Shown here piece by piece: positions 32,667 to 40,957 of a DNA stretch of 40,957 nt. A program made the translations under genes and the position numbers. Every line of letters begins with the position of its first letter. The stretch's first letter is position 1. Origin of the DNA: JAKZRT01 sp047518005. Lineage in GTDB: Bacteria; Pseudomonadota; Alphaproteobacteria; Rhodobacterales; Rhodobacteraceae. Location: assembly GCA_047518005.1 (NCBI GenBank), contig JAKZRT010000050.1:1-40957 (forward strand), given 5' to 3'. Below the pieces are notes generated by a model, which did no database searches, was not told the origin of the DNA, and worked only from the letters and a program-made list of their open reading frames with translations.

Positions 32667-33752
32667 ATGGGCCAGGGCGTTCTTTCAGCAGAAGAAATCA
32701 CCGGGCTGGTCGCGGCGGGCGCGATCACGTCCGATACGCCTTTGGCGGCAGGCCAGGTGCAGCCCGCCAGCCTTGATCTGCGGCTTGGCGCGCGCGCCTG
32801 GCGAGTGCGTGCGTCGTTTCTGGCGGGCGGCGGCAGGCCGGTCGCCGAACGGCTTGAAGCGTTGCGGATGCACGAGCTCGATCTGAGCCGCGGCGCGGTG
32901 CTGGAAAAGGCTTGTGTCTATGTCGTTGAACTGATGGAAGGGCTGGCCCTGCCCGATGGCCTGACGGCGGTGACCAACGCCAAAAGTTCGACCGGGCGGC
33001 TGGATCTGTTGACGCGCGCGATCACCGACGGCGGCACCGAGTTTGACCGTATCGCGCCAGGCTATCGTGGCCCGCTCTACGCCGAGATCTGTCCGCGGTC
33101 ATTTTCGGTGCTGGTGCGGCCGGGGATGCGGCTGAACCAGATCCGATTTCGGCGCGGTTCGGCACGGCTGAACGATGTCGAACTGGCGGAATTGCACCAG
33201 AAAACACCGCTGGTCACCGGCACGGCGCATATCGACGACGGACTTGGGTTCTCGGTTGATCTAAAGCCCCAGGGCACCGACCTGGTCGGCTTTCGCGCCA
33301 AACCGCACACCGGGGTGATCGATCTGGACATGATCGGCCACTATCCGGTCGGCGATTTCTGGGAGGAACTGCGCACCCGCGATGGCCGTATCATTCTTGA
33401 CCCCGGCGCGTTCTATATTCTGGTCAGCCGCGAGGCGGTGACCATCCCCCCGACCCACGCCGCCGAAATGGCCCCCTATGTTGCGATGGTGGGCGAATTT
33501 CGCGTGCATTACGCAGGATTTTTCGACCCCGGTTTTGGGTATGCCAAGGCCGGAGGCGCAGGCGCGCGCGGGGTGCTCGAGGTGCGCTGCCACGAAGCCC
33601 CGTTCGTGCTGGAACACGGGCAGATTGTCGGGCGGCTGGTCTATGAGGCGATGTCAAGGGTCCCAGATCAGCTCTACGGCCAGGGGATAAAGTCGAACTA
33701 TCAGGGACAGGGATTGAAGCTGTCCAAGCACTTTCAGGCCGTGACCGGCTGA
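32667..33752 (+). CDS. dcd: 2'-deoxycytidine 5'-triphosphate deaminase, double-domain type
   Basis: The 361-residue protein is twice the length of E. coli Dcd and matches the alphaproteobacterial two-domain form. It has QPASLDLRLG near residue 30, NAKSSTGRLDLLTRAI, GYRGPLYAEICPRSFSVLVRPGMRLNQIRF, then a second half with GAFYILVSREAVTIPPTHAAEMAPYVAMVGEFRVHYAGFFDPGFG and ending SNYQGQGLKLSKHF. It supplies dUTP for thymidylate synthesis. The ATG gives MGQGVLSAEEI; the ribosome site (GGTAGG) is modest. Confidence 0.93.
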   Translation: MGQGVLSAEEITGLVAAGAITSDTPLAAGQVQPASLDLRLGARAWRVRASFLAGGGRPVAERLEALRMHELDLSRGAVLEKACVYVVELMEGLALPDGLTAVTNAKSSTGRLDLLTRAITDGGTEFDRIAPGYRGPLYAEICPRSFSVLVRPGMRLNQIRFRRGSARLNDVELAELHQKTPLVTGTAHIDDGLGFSVDLKPQGTDLVGFRAKPHTGVIDLDMIGHYPVGDFWEELRTRDGRIILDPGAFYILVSREAVTIPPTHAAEMAPYVAMVGEFRVHYAGFFDPGFGYAKAGGAGARGVLEVRCHEAPFVLEHGQIVGRLVYEAMSRVPDQLYGQGIKSNYQGQGLKLSKHFQAVTG

Positions 33753-33757
33753 CGGTG

Positions 33758-33874
33758 CTAGAGCGATTTGCGTTTAAATTGACTCAAAATTCGCTGCCTC
33801 TCGATCAGCAAGCTGCTGATTTCAAACGCGAATTTCGATGTCCTGGGCCTCATTGAAAACGCAAACCGCTTTAG
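33758..33874. mobile_element. 117-bp MITE-like element with terminal inverted repeats
   Basis: The left end CTAGAGCGATTTGCGTTT (33758-33775) matches the reverse complement of the right end (CTAAAGCGGTTTGCGTTT, 33857-33874) with two differences. Nested inside are AAATTCGC (33787-33794) with GCGAATTT (33828-33835), and ATCAGCA (33804-33810) with TGCTGAT (33814-33820), so the whole element folds as a long hairpin. It codes for no protein. A clear target-site duplication was not found. Confidence 0.65.
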
Positions 33875-34065
33875 TCGCGGTGGGACCTGCGGCCCGGGCC
33901 CGGCTTGATCTTTGCAGTCCGCGTGCCGGCCGCACGCCCACGGGTTTCGCGGCGATCACCGCGCCCGGTTTTCAGATCCGCGGCACCCGGAGCCCGCGCC
34001 CCACGCCGCGCAACCAGTCCGAGCATCCGCCGCAGGAGCTGGCTGATCACCCGGTCGGCGTTCAC
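33871..34065 (-). CDS. Small basic protein downstream of scpB
   Basis: A 64-residue, Arg/Lys-rich frame starting GTG, overlapping the scpB stop as GTGA. The N-terminus MNADRVISQLLRRMLGLVARRG is an amphipathic basic helix; the rest is low-complexity. A similar small gene is often found after scpB in this order, from memory. Its TAA lies inside the right end of the MITE-like element, so the C-terminus was probably altered by that insertion. Function is unknown. Confidence 0.55.
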   Translation of the reverse strand: MNADRVISQLLRRMLGLVARRGARAPGAADLKTGRGDRRETRGRAAGTRTAKIKPGPGRRSHRD

Positions 34066-34697
34066 TCGCTGTCCTCGAACATTTCGCTTTGTCCTTCGAT
34101 GTCTTCGTCGCCCTCGCCCGGAGCATCCGGTGGCGGGCGGCTTTCCAGCAGCCCCGCGGCGCGCAATTCTTTGAGCCCCGGCAGGTCGCGGGCCGATTCA
34201 AGCGCGAAATGGTCAAGAAATTCTTGCGTCACCACAAAAGTGACCGGGCGGCCCGGGGTCATGCGGCGTCGGCCAAAGCGGACCCAGTCAAGCTCGAGCA
34301 ACTGATCGACCGTGCCGCGACTGACCGACACGCCCCGAATCGCTTCGATCTCGGCCCGTGTAACCGGCTGATGATAAGCGATAATCGCCAGCGTCTCGAT
34401 CGCCGCGCGCGACAGCGTGCGGACCTCGACGGTTTCATGTCGCATGAGAAAGCCAAGGTCGGGCGCGGTGCGGATCGCCCAGGCCTCGCCGACGCGCACC
34501 ACGTTCACGCCGCGCCCGTCATAGCGCTTGCGCAGGTGCTGCACGGCTTCGGCCGCGTCCGACCCGTGCGGCATGCGCGCTTCGATCTCGGCGACACTCA
34601 GCGGCTCGGCGCTGGCAAAGAGCAGCGCCTCGACCATGCGCAGCTGTTCGGCCATCGGCGGCGCCTCGAACAGGCTCTCGTTGTCGGCGTCGTTCAC
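34062..34697 (-). CDS. scpB: Segregation and condensation protein B
   Basis: ScpB is a winged-helix (kite) subunit of the SMC-ScpAB condensin. The 211-residue protein has MVEALLFASAEPLSVAEIEARMP, ETVEVRTLSRAAIETLAIIAYHQPVTRAEIEAIRGVSVSRGTVDQLLELDWV, and RPVTFVVTQEFLDHFALESARDLPGL, ending in an acidic tail. Its ATG overlaps scpA by 4 nt. Confidence 0.95.
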   Translation of the reverse strand: MNDADNESLFEAPPMAEQLRMVEALLFASAEPLSVAEIEARMPHGSDAAEAVQHLRKRYDGRGVNVVRVGEAWAIRTAPDLGFLMRHETVEVRTLSRAAIETLAIIAYHQPVTRAEIEAIRGVSVSRGTVDQLLELDWVRFGRRRMTPGRPVTFVVTQEFLDHFALESARDLPGLKELRAAGLLESRPPPDAPGEGDEDIEGQSEMFEDSE

Positions 34698-35485
34698 GGA
34701 CGCTCTCCTTTTCGGCGGATCTGGATCGGGGCGAACATTGCTGACTGGCGCATTTCGACGGCACCGATTTTCGCCAGTTCCAGCGACGCGGCGAATGTGG
34801 CTGCCGTGGCCGACCGTCGACGCCCGGGGTCGAGCTGCCAGCCTTCGGGCAGATAGCTGGCCAGATCGGTCCAGTCGCCGGCAAAGCCGATCAGACCGCG
34901 CATCCGCTCGAGCGCCTGCTCGAGCGTCATCACCGCGGACCGGTCCATTGAATAGGGCCGGAAATCATCGCGGGTGCGCACCCGCGCATAGCCCTGCATC
35001 AGGTCCAGAAGCGTGGCGGTATAGGTGATCCTGCGGACCCGCGCCAGGTTTTCCGGGATGCCGCGCACGAAAAAGTCGCGCCCCTTCTGGTCGCGGCCCA
35101 GCAGCCGCGCGGCAACGTCGCGCATGGCTTGCAGGCGCTCGAGCTGAAACGCCAGATGCGCCGCCAGGTCTTCGCCCGAGGGTCCGTCGTCGGCCGGATC
35201 GGGGGGCAGCAACAGGCGCGACTTCAAGAACGCGAGCCAGGCCGCCATGACCAGGTAATCTGCGGCAAGTTCGATCCGTAAATCTTTGGCTTGATTGATG
35301 AAGTTCAGATATTGTTCGGCCAGCGCCAGAACCGAAACCTGCCGCAAATCAACCTTCTGGGTCCGGCTGAGGGTCAAAAGCAGGTCAAGCGGCCCCTCGA
35401 AGCCGTCAACATCGACGATCAGCGCCTCGGACGTGATGCGCGCGGCGATGATCGGGTCGTCGTGGGGCGTTCGGGTGTCGCTCAA
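34694..35485 (-). CDS. scpA: Segregation and condensation protein A
   Basis: ScpA is the kleisin that bridges SMC heads. The 263-residue protein has VDVDGFEGPLDLLLTLSRTQKVDLRQVSVLALAEQYL at the N-terminus, DYLVMAAWLAFLKSRLLLPP, and a C-terminal winged helix (AATFAASLELAKIGAVEMRQSAMFAPIQI). Start ATG overlaps the nagZ stop by 4 nt; the scpB start overlaps its stop by 4 nt. A tightly coupled trio. Confidence 0.95.
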   Translation of the reverse strand: MSDTRTPHDDPIIAARITSEALIVDVDGFEGPLDLLLTLSRTQKVDLRQVSVLALAEQYLNFINQAKDLRIELAADYLVMAAWLAFLKSRLLLPPDPADDGPSGEDLAAHLAFQLERLQAMRDVAARLLGRDQKGRDFFVRGIPENLARVRRITYTATLLDLMQGYARVRTRDDFRPYSMDRSAVMTLEQALERMRGLIGFAGDWTDLASYLPEGWQLDPGRRRSATAATFAASLELAKIGAVEMRQSAMFAPIQIRRKGERP

Positions 35486-36462
35486 TTCGGCCTCGCAGAA
35501 ATCGCGTCAAATTCCGCTTGCAGCGCGTCAATGTCAACCAGATCGGGCGCTTTGCGGGCATCAAGCGCCGCCTCGGCGCGCCGGCGCGATTGCACCCGCA
35601 TCGGCCCCAGGGCCGCCACCGCCGCCATTTCCGCGAGATCGCCATTGCAATGAAGAACGATGTCACATCCCGCCCCAAGGGCGGCCTGCCCGCGTTCGGC
35701 CACCGTGCCCGAAAGGGCCTGCATCGAAATGTCGTCCGTCAGCAACAGCCCGGCAAACCCGATGTGGTCGCGGATGACGTCGATCATGACCGGCGAATGG
35801 GTCGCGGGGAGGCCGTCGTAGGCGCTGAAGACCAGATGCGCCGTCATCGCGATCGGCAGATGCGCCAAGGCGCGAAACGGCGCAAAATCGCGGTCGTAGA
35901 GGGCGTGAGAGCTTGCCGCGACGCGCGGCAGGTCAAGGTGGCTGTCGCGCCGCGCGCGTCCGTGGCCGGGCATGTGCTTAAGCACCGGCAGAACGCCGCC
36001 CGCCATCAACCCCTGGGCCACTGCCTGGGCCCTGGTCGTGACGGTGCGGACATCGCTGCCATAGCATCGGTTGCGCAAAACGGCGTGCGTGTGCGGATCG
36101 GCGATGTCGGCCAATGGCGCACAATTCGCGTCGATCCCGACCGCGCGCAGCTCGGCGGCGATAATCCGGTAGCGCAGCCAAAACGCCCGTGCCCCGCCGG
36201 CCTGATCCATCGGCGCCGACCATTGGCGCCAATGCGGTGCGCGCATTCGTGCGACGCGCCCGCCTTCCTGATCGATGAAGATCAGCGCGTCGCGGCCCAC
36301 GGCGGCGCGTAATTCCCCGGTCAGCCTCGAGACCTGCTGCGGGGTTTTGATATTGCGCGCGAATAGAATGAAGCCGAACGGGTCGGCCTGGCGAAAAAAC
36401 GCAGCCTCGTCAGGGCTTAGCAGCGGGCCTTTGCATCCAAAGATATAGGCCCCCGCCGCCAT
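35482..36462 (-). CDS. nagZ: Beta-N-acetylhexosaminidase (peptidoglycan recycling)
   Basis: NagZ removes GlcNAc from anhydro-muropeptides. The 326-residue GH3 protein has FGFILFARNIKTPQQ, FIDQEGGRVARMRAPHW, VLKHMPGHGRARRDSHLDLP (the catalytic His/Asp loop; the usual KHFPGHG with Met for Phe) and the nucleophile in LLTDDISMQAL. No signal peptide is seen, so it is cytosolic. It abuts the SPOR gene (TGA next to ATG) and overlaps scpA. Confidence 0.93.
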   Translation of the reverse strand: MAAGAYIFGCKGPLLSPDEAAFFRQADPFGFILFARNIKTPQQVSRLTGELRAAVGRDALIFIDQEGGRVARMRAPHWRQWSAPMDQAGGARAFWLRYRIIAAELRAVGIDANCAPLADIADPHTHAVLRNRCYGSDVRTVTTRAQAVAQGLMAGGVLPVLKHMPGHGRARRDSHLDLPRVAASSHALYDRDFAPFRALAHLPIAMTAHLVFSAYDGLPATHSPVMIDVIRDHIGFAGLLLTDDISMQALSGTVAERGQAALGAGCDIVLHCNGDLAEMAAVAALGPMRVQSRRRAEAALDARKAPDLVDIDALQAEFDAISARPN

Positions 36463-37371
36463 TCAGCGGATCAGCACCGGGATACACGAGGCCTGCGACG
36501 CCAGAATGGCCGCGCAGAACCGGCGCGCGTGCGCCAGATCGGAAAAGCCCACGGCGCGCAAGCGGTAGAAAACCCGGCCCGAAGTTTCGGTCATTTGGAC
36601 AATGCGATTTTTGTCAGCCATGAACGGCTCGAACCCCTGGTTCAGCCGCGTCCATTCGGCCAGAGCTTGGTCGCGACTTTCAAATGCGCCCAGCTGAACC
36701 AGGCGCGTACCAACCGTCAGGCTTGCCGGATCGACATCCAGACCCGATGGCGAGTTCGCCGCCAGCGTTTTGGGCCTCAGCACCGGCCGGACCGAGCTTG
36801 TCGGCGCGGGAAGATCGTCCAGCAGATCGACCTCGGACGAGGCATCGACCACCGCCTCGATCGCAACCGGTTCGTCCTCGATCAGCGCCTGTGCAAGGGC
36901 TGCGGCCACAGCCATGTCTTCGGCGGTCTCGATCCGGGCGTCACCGGTCAGTCCCGAAAGTGCCGCGGCGATCTCGCCCCGGGGGGTCAGGCCTTGGGCA
37001 ACCGCGGCTGCGGCCAGAACCGGTTGCGGCTGATCTTCGGCCTCGAGCGCCACCGGTGTCGGGGCCAAAACCAGCCGATCAGCCGGTTTTTCGGCCAGGC
37101 CCTCGGCCTGAACCCGGTTGACCGCCAGCCCCAGATGGTCCGCCGCAACCCCGCCGGGATCGTCGGGCCGCACCCGCATCGGCCCGTCCAGCGCCCGTAC
37201 CACGGGCACGCCGGCCACGTCGCGAACCGCCAGCTGATAGCCCCAGGCAACGACACCTGCCACCAGCGCAAGCGATAGAACCGCGCCTAGTCCGTTGATA
37301 TACGCCGAAAAACCCGCGCCGCGATGAAGATCACCGGGGTTGGCGAGATCGTCAAATTGCGCCTCTGCCAT
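36463..37371 (-). CDS. SPOR-domain membrane protein
   Basis: A 302-residue protein with a short cytosolic N-terminus, one transmembrane helix at about 27-46, a long Ala/Pro-rich linker and a C-terminal SPOR domain (about 225-300: VGTRLVQLGAFESRDQALAEWTRL, RVFYRLRAVGFSDLAHARRFC). SPOR binds denuded glycan strands at the division septum. The ATG at 37371 has a GAGG site and is preferred over the ATG seven codons earlier. nagZ follows directly. Confidence 0.9.
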   Translation of the reverse strand: MAEAQFDDLANPGDLHRGAGFSAYINGLGAVLSLALVAGVVAWGYQLAVRDVAGVPVVRALDGPMRVRPDDPGGVAADHLGLAVNRVQAEGLAEKPADRLVLAPTPVALEAEDQPQPVLAAAAVAQGLTPRGEIAAALSGLTGDARIETAEDMAVAAALAQALIEDEPVAIEAVVDASSEVDLLDDLPAPTSSVRPVLRPKTLAANSPSGLDVDPASLTVGTRLVQLGAFESRDQALAEWTRLNQGFEPFMADKNRIVQMTETSGRVFYRLRAVGFSDLAHARRFCAAILASQASCIPVLIR

Positions 37372-37457
37372 GATGCCTCGCTGCTCAACCATGGACGGCC
37401 CGCCCAGCCTGGGCCACCGCCTCTGCCGCCTCTGACGCCCGTCGGCAGCACTTGTCG

Positions 37458-39203
37458 TCAGTGCATTTCTTCGACCGGCGTTACCCCGAGAATACCAAGA
37501 CCTGCGGAAATCACAACGGAAACGGCCCGCGCAAGGCCAATTTTTGCCTGCGACCGTTCGATATCTTCGGGCTGAACGAAGCGAAGATCGGGCGCATCAT
37601 GGCCGCGATTCCACAGACCGTGGAAGCTTGAGGCCAGTTCATAGAGGTAAAACGCGATCCGATGCGGCTCGTGAGTGCGGGCCGCGATCTCGACCGTGCG
37701 GGGCCATTCGGCGATTTTTCTGGCAACACTCAGTTCCGCCGAATGATCAAGCACGGAAAGATCGGCGGCCACCAGATGCATGTCCTGGACGCCGATGCCC
37801 AGCCCTTGGGCCTTGCGCAGGAGCGAATGCACCCGGGCGTGCGCATATTGCACATAAAAAACCGGGTTGTCTTTGGATTGTTCGGTAACCTTATCGAAAT
37901 CGAAATCCAGCGGTGCGTCGTTCTTGCGGGTCAGCATGTGGAACCTGGTAACGTCCGGCCCGACCTGATCGACCAGGTCGCGCAGGCTGACGAAAGTGCC
38001 GGAGCGTTTGGACATTTTGAACGGCTGGCCGTCCTTGGTCAGCTTGACCAGCTGGGTCAGCTTGATGTCCAGAGGCACCTGCCCGTCAGACAGCGCCGAT
38101 ACCGCTGCTTTCATGCGCTTGACATAGCCGCCGTGGTCGGCGCCGAATATGTTGATCAGCGCGTCAAACCCCCGGTTCACCTTGTCAAAGTGATAGGCGA
38201 TGTCGGGCGCGAAATAGGTCCATGCGCCGTCCGATTTCCGCACCGGCCGGTCGGTGTCGTCGCCGTGTGCTGTGGATTTGAACAGCGTCTGCTCGCGGCG
38301 TTCCCAATCCTGGGGGGTTTTGCCCTTGGGCGGTTCCAGCGTACCCTCGTAGATCAGACCCTTGCCGGCCAGATCTTCCAACGCAACTTCGATCAGACCG
38401 GTGCCGTAAAGCGATTTTTCCGAAAAGAAGACGTCCATCTTGATGCCAAGTGCCGCCAGATCGGCGCGGATCAGGTCCATCATCGCGTCGGTGGCAAAAT
38501 CGCGAACCGGCGCCAGCCAGTGGTCTTCGCCCTGGTCCAGATAGGCGTCGCCGACCTGGTCCTTCAGCGCTTGGCCCACCGCGACCAGATAGTCGCCGGG
38601 ATATGTGCCGTCCTCGAACGCCACGTCCTGACCGTGCGCCTCGAGATAACGCAGATAGACCGACCGCGCCAAAACATCGACCTGCGCGCCGCCATCGTTG
38701 ATGTAATATTCGCGCGTGGTCTGGAACCCCGCAAAATCGAGCAGGCTGGCCAAAGCGTCGCCAAAGACCGCACCGCGCACATGGCCCACGTGCAAAGGCC
38801 CGGTCGGATTGGCGCTGACGAATTCGACATTGACCTTGTGGCCCGCCCCGATATTTGCCCGACCAAAAGCCGGCCCCATGGCAATTGCGCGCTTGACGAT
38901 GTCCTGCCAGACGGCGTCGGCCAGCCGCAGGTTCAAAAACCCCGGGCCAGCGACCTGGGCCCCGGTGATCCGGGTGTCGCTGGTCAGCCGGTGGGCCAGC
39001 GCCTCGGCGATATCGCGGGGCTTCAGACCGGCGGGCTTGGCCAGGATCATCGCCGCATTGGTCGCCATATCGCCGTGCGCCGCATCGCGCGGCGGCTCGA
39101 CCGTGACATTGGCGAAACTCAGCCCCTGCGGGAGCACCCCGTCGGCGACCAGATCGCCGAGCCGGTTCAAAACCAGCACGTGGATATCGGTGAAAATATT
39201 CAT
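37458..39203 (-). CDS. argS: Arginyl-tRNA synthetase
   Basis: ArgRS charges tRNA-Arg. The 581-residue class I enzyme has the HIGH-type motif in ANPTGPLHVGHVRGAVFGD, FGADHGGYVKRMKAAV, the KMSKS-like FKMSKRSGTFVSL, and the C-terminal DALR domain (NPVFYVQYAHARVHSLLRKAQ, EPHRIAFYLYELASSFHGLWNRG). The ATG at 39203 gives MNIFTDIHVLVLNRLGDL; an in-frame ATG at 39215 is less likely. It lies 40 bp after dgt. Confidence 0.97.
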   Translation of the reverse strand: MNIFTDIHVLVLNRLGDLVADGVLPQGLSFANVTVEPPRDAAHGDMATNAAMILAKPAGLKPRDIAEALAHRLTSDTRITGAQVAGPGFLNLRLADAVWQDIVKRAIAMGPAFGRANIGAGHKVNVEFVSANPTGPLHVGHVRGAVFGDALASLLDFAGFQTTREYYINDGGAQVDVLARSVYLRYLEAHGQDVAFEDGTYPGDYLVAVGQALKDQVGDAYLDQGEDHWLAPVRDFATDAMMDLIRADLAALGIKMDVFFSEKSLYGTGLIEVALEDLAGKGLIYEGTLEPPKGKTPQDWERREQTLFKSTAHGDDTDRPVRKSDGAWTYFAPDIAYHFDKVNRGFDALINIFGADHGGYVKRMKAAVSALSDGQVPLDIKLTQLVKLTKDGQPFKMSKRSGTFVSLRDLVDQVGPDVTRFHMLTRKNDAPLDFDFDKVTEQSKDNPVFYVQYAHARVHSLLRKAQGLGIGVQDMHLVAADLSVLDHSAELSVARKIAEWPRTVEIAARTHEPHRIAFYLYELASSFHGLWNRGHDAPDLRFVQPEDIERSQAKIGLARAVSVVISAGLGILGVTPVEEMH

Positions 39204-39243
39204 GCCGACCCCCATTAGCACGGCGGTGCCGCGCGTCAACGGC

Positions 39244-40380
39244 TCAGCCGGTCAGGCGCGCGTGTTCTTCGAGCGCGAACCGGTCGGTCATGCCCGAGAT
39301 ATAATCGGCAACCAGGCGTGCGATCTCGGTACTGGTGCGTGCCAGTGCAACGTCGCCGGCCCAGGGACCCGGCAAAAGGTGCGGGTCGTCCATGAAAAGC
39401 GGGAACAACCGATCCACCACTTGAGTGACTTCGGCGCGTTTTTTCATCACCGCAGGCGCGCGATACATATTCTCGAAAAGAAACTTCCTGATCGCCCGCA
39501 GATCGTTCCACGCCATGTCCGAAAACCTGACAACCGGGTGGCCGAGGTTGCGAATTGCCTGCGGGTCTTTGGCTTTCGCCCCCAGGGTCAGTTGCCGCGA
39601 GGTTGCGATCACATCCTCGACCATGGCCCCAAAGACCCGGCGCAGCGCTTCGTGCCGACGTCGGTGCGGTTCGAGCCCGGGCCAGATGCGGTCAACCGCA
39701 ATATAGGCCTGACGAACAATCGGAAGATCGCGGATGTCGTCTTCGGTGAATAGCCGGGCGCGCAACCCATCGTGCAGGTCGTGGTTGGTATAGGCGATGT
39801 CGTCCGAGAGGGCGGCCACTTGCGCCTCGGCGCTGGCGAAAGTGGCGAGCTCGAGGTCGTGGGTAAAATTGTATTCGGCCAGCGCATAGGGCAGATCGCC
39901 GGTGACCGGTCCGTTGTGCTTGGCAATGCCTTCCAGCGTCTCCCACGTCAGGTTCAGCCCGTCGAAATCGGCGTAATGGCGTTCAAGTCGCGTCACGATC
40001 CTGAGCGTCTGGGCGTTGTGATCAAACCCGCCGAAAGGCACCATCAGCGCGTTCAGCGCCTCTTCACCGGTGTGGCCAAAGGGGGTGTGTCCCAGGTCAT
40101 GCGCCAGCGCGATGGCCTCGGTCAGTTCGCTGTTCAAGTGCAGGACGCCGGCGATGGTCCGCGCCACCTGCGCCACTTCGATCGAATGGGTCAGCCGGGT
40201 GCGGTAATAATCGCCCTCGTGTTCGACAAACACCTGCGTCTTGTGTTTCAGTCGCCGAAACGCCGACGCATGGATGACCCGGTCGCGGTCGCGCTGATAA
40301 CAGCTGCGAATCGCGCTTTCCTCTTCGCGGTGAAGCCGCCCGCGCGACCCGGCCGGATCGCAGGCGTAGGATGCGAGCAT
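39244..40380 (-). CDS. dgt: Deoxyguanosinetriphosphate triphosphohydrolase-like protein
   Basis: A 378-residue HD-domain dNTPase. Metal ligands appear in RTRLTHSIEVAQVAR, ALAHDLGHTPFGHTGEEAL and LSDDIAYTNHDLHDG. The start of the conserved core is EEESAIRSCYQRDRDRVIHASAFRRLKHKTQVFVEHEGDYYRTRLTHS. It follows the short alphaproteobacterial dGTPase-like type. The ATG at 40380 was chosen over a TTG at 40407. A candidate promoter lies just upstream; the IscA-type gene is divergent. Confidence 0.94.
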   Translation of the reverse strand: MLASYACDPAGSRGRLHREEESAIRSCYQRDRDRVIHASAFRRLKHKTQVFVEHEGDYYRTRLTHSIEVAQVARTIAGVLHLNSELTEAIALAHDLGHTPFGHTGEEALNALMVPFGGFDHNAQTLRIVTRLERHYADFDGLNLTWETLEGIAKHNGPVTGDLPYALAEYNFTHDLELATFASAEAQVAALSDDIAYTNHDLHDGLRARLFTEDDIRDLPIVRQAYIAVDRIWPGLEPHRRRHEALRRVFGAMVEDVIATSRQLTLGAKAKDPQAIRNLGHPVVRFSDMAWNDLRAIRKFLFENMYRAPAVMKKRAEVTQVVDRLFPLFMDDPHLLPGPWAGDVALARTSTEIARLVADYISGMTDRFALEEHARLTG

Positions 40381-40411
40381 ATCTGCCCTGTTGTTCTGCC
40401 TGTCCAAGACA

Positions 40412-40439
40412 CATATATTCCACTCTAGCTGAGTTTCAA
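40412..40439 (-). promoter_or_regulatory. Candidate dgt promoter
   Basis: On the minus strand TTGAAA (plus 40434-40439) and TATATG (plus 40412-40417) are spaced by 16 bp, placing the start of transcription about 25 nt before the dgt ATG at 40380. It lies in the 73-bp divergent gap with the IscA-type gene. Confidence 0.5.
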
Positions 40440-40453
40440 ACCGGAACCGACAT

Positions 40454-40777
40454 ATGGATCTGACCCTGCCCCCGAAAGTGACCGACCGCGCGTTCGCCCG
40501 GCTGGCCGAGATCGGTGCCGCGCCGCAGGCGTTGCGCGTGGCGGTCGAGGGCGGCGGATGCTCGGGGTTTCAGTACGAGATCAAGCTGGACGTTCCGGCC
40601 GACGACGATCTGGTGTTGGAAGGCGCAGGGCAGAGGGTGGTTGTCGACACCTTGTCACTGCCGTTTCTGACCGATGCGGTGATTGATTATTCTGACGAGC
40701 TGATCGGCGCGCGGTTCGTGGTCGAAAACCCCAATGCAACCTCGTCGTGCGGGTGCGGGACGTCGTTTTCGATCTGA
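40454..40777 (+). CDS. IscA/SufA/ErpA-type iron-sulfur assembly protein
   Basis: A 107-residue A-type carrier that hands Fe-S clusters to apoproteins. The three conserved Cys are present: C36 in GGGCSGFQY and C99/C101 in SSCGCGTSFSI. ErpA and IscA cannot be told apart from sequence alone here, so no symbol is given. GGA precedes the ATG at a suitable distance. It is divergent from dgt. Confidence 0.93.
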   Translation: MDLTLPPKVTDRAFARLAEIGAAPQALRVAVEGGGCSGFQYEIKLDVPADDDLVLEGAGQRVVVDTLSLPFLTDAVIDYSDELIGARFVVENPNATSSCGCGTSFSI

Positions 40778-40817
40778 CCCAGCCCTGCAAAGATTCGCCG
40801 TCGGCTGCATCGCGCTA

Positions 40818-40957
40818 TGTCGAGAACATTCTGAGTTGACCGGTTTATGTACCATATGAGTTGACCGCTTCTGTTGCGGTTTCTGGCCCTGTGGGGAAGT
40901 GGTCGGTCGCGGAGCGGCTGTCCACTTGTCCACAGGGCGCCGGTCGGTCGCGTCGAA
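40818..40957. mobile_element. Possible insertion-sequence end at the right edge
   Basis: TGTCGA begins at 40818. TGAGTTGACCG occurs twice, at 40832-40842 and 40857-40867, 25 bp apart. Multiple short repeats next to a TG terminus are seen at ends of IS21-type elements. GGTCGGTCGC also repeats nearby. No transposase is in the window, so identity is unproven. Confidence 0.35.

Noticed and set aside
1..40957. CRISPR array, prophage or integrated conjugative element
   Set aside because: No regularly spaced repeats, phage structural genes, integrase or conjugation genes were seen.

Overview
The window looks like a chromosomal segment of a Rhodobacterales alphaproteobacterium (Roseobacter/Rhodobacter group). 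Reasons: high GC with strong third-position bias, an NDUFA12-like complex I subunit, an NDUFAF6-like protein, the double-domain dCTP deaminase, DUF2155 and DUF3572 proteins, the yceD-rpmF-plsX-fabH-ihfA-merR cluster, and a dgt-argS-SPOR-nagZ-scpA-scpB chain. Most of it is core housekeeping sequence with a few accessory inserts. All function calls come from reading translated sequence and motifs; no database search was made.

Layout. 1-119: 3' end of an IS5-like transposase. 257-2069: aat, convergent with DUF2155, MlaD-like and NDUFA12-like genes. 2471-4489: clpX and clpP. 4638-5426: ArsR-SRPBCC fusion. 5440-7034: a diguanylate cyclase with an HNOB-associated domain plus an H-NOX haem sensor. 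7163-8713: first MttB-family methyltransferase. 8845-9561: HAD phosphatase. 9904-11651: DUF3572 gene and a divergent PleD-type cyclase. 11960-14615: esterase, HhH-GPD DNA glycosylase, divergent MFS transporter. 14675-18897: cimA, a small gene, an NDUFAF6-like gene and cysS. 19126-24321: accessory block of aminotransferase, isocitrate-lyase/PEP-mutase family enzyme, PLP decarboxylase and second MttB-family protein. 24443-27520: ABC-F ATPase, OlsB-like acyltransferase, msrB. 27699-32454: bamE, then yceD-rpmF-plsX-fabH-ihfA-merR. 32532-32609: tRNA-Pro(GGG). 32667-33752: dcd. 33758-33874: MITE-like hairpin element. 33871-40380: dgt, argS, SPOR, nagZ, scpA, scpB and a small gene on the minus strand. 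40454-40777: IscA/ErpA-type protein. The right edge carries repeats that resemble an IS end.

Genes that appear to work together: clpX/clpP (proteolysis); H-NOX plus its cyclase (NO or redox to c-di-GMP); plsX/fabH (lipid initiation); scpA/scpB (condensin); NDUFA12-like and NDUFAF6-like proteins (complex I, at separate loci). The most interesting signals are an H-NOX that keeps its proximal histidine but lacks the YxSxR haem clamp and carries a ten-base G tract; a PleD-type cyclase whose first receiver has lost its phospho-acceptor Asp and Lys; a cysS gene with a low-GC 3' third; and the four-gene enzyme block at 19126-24321.
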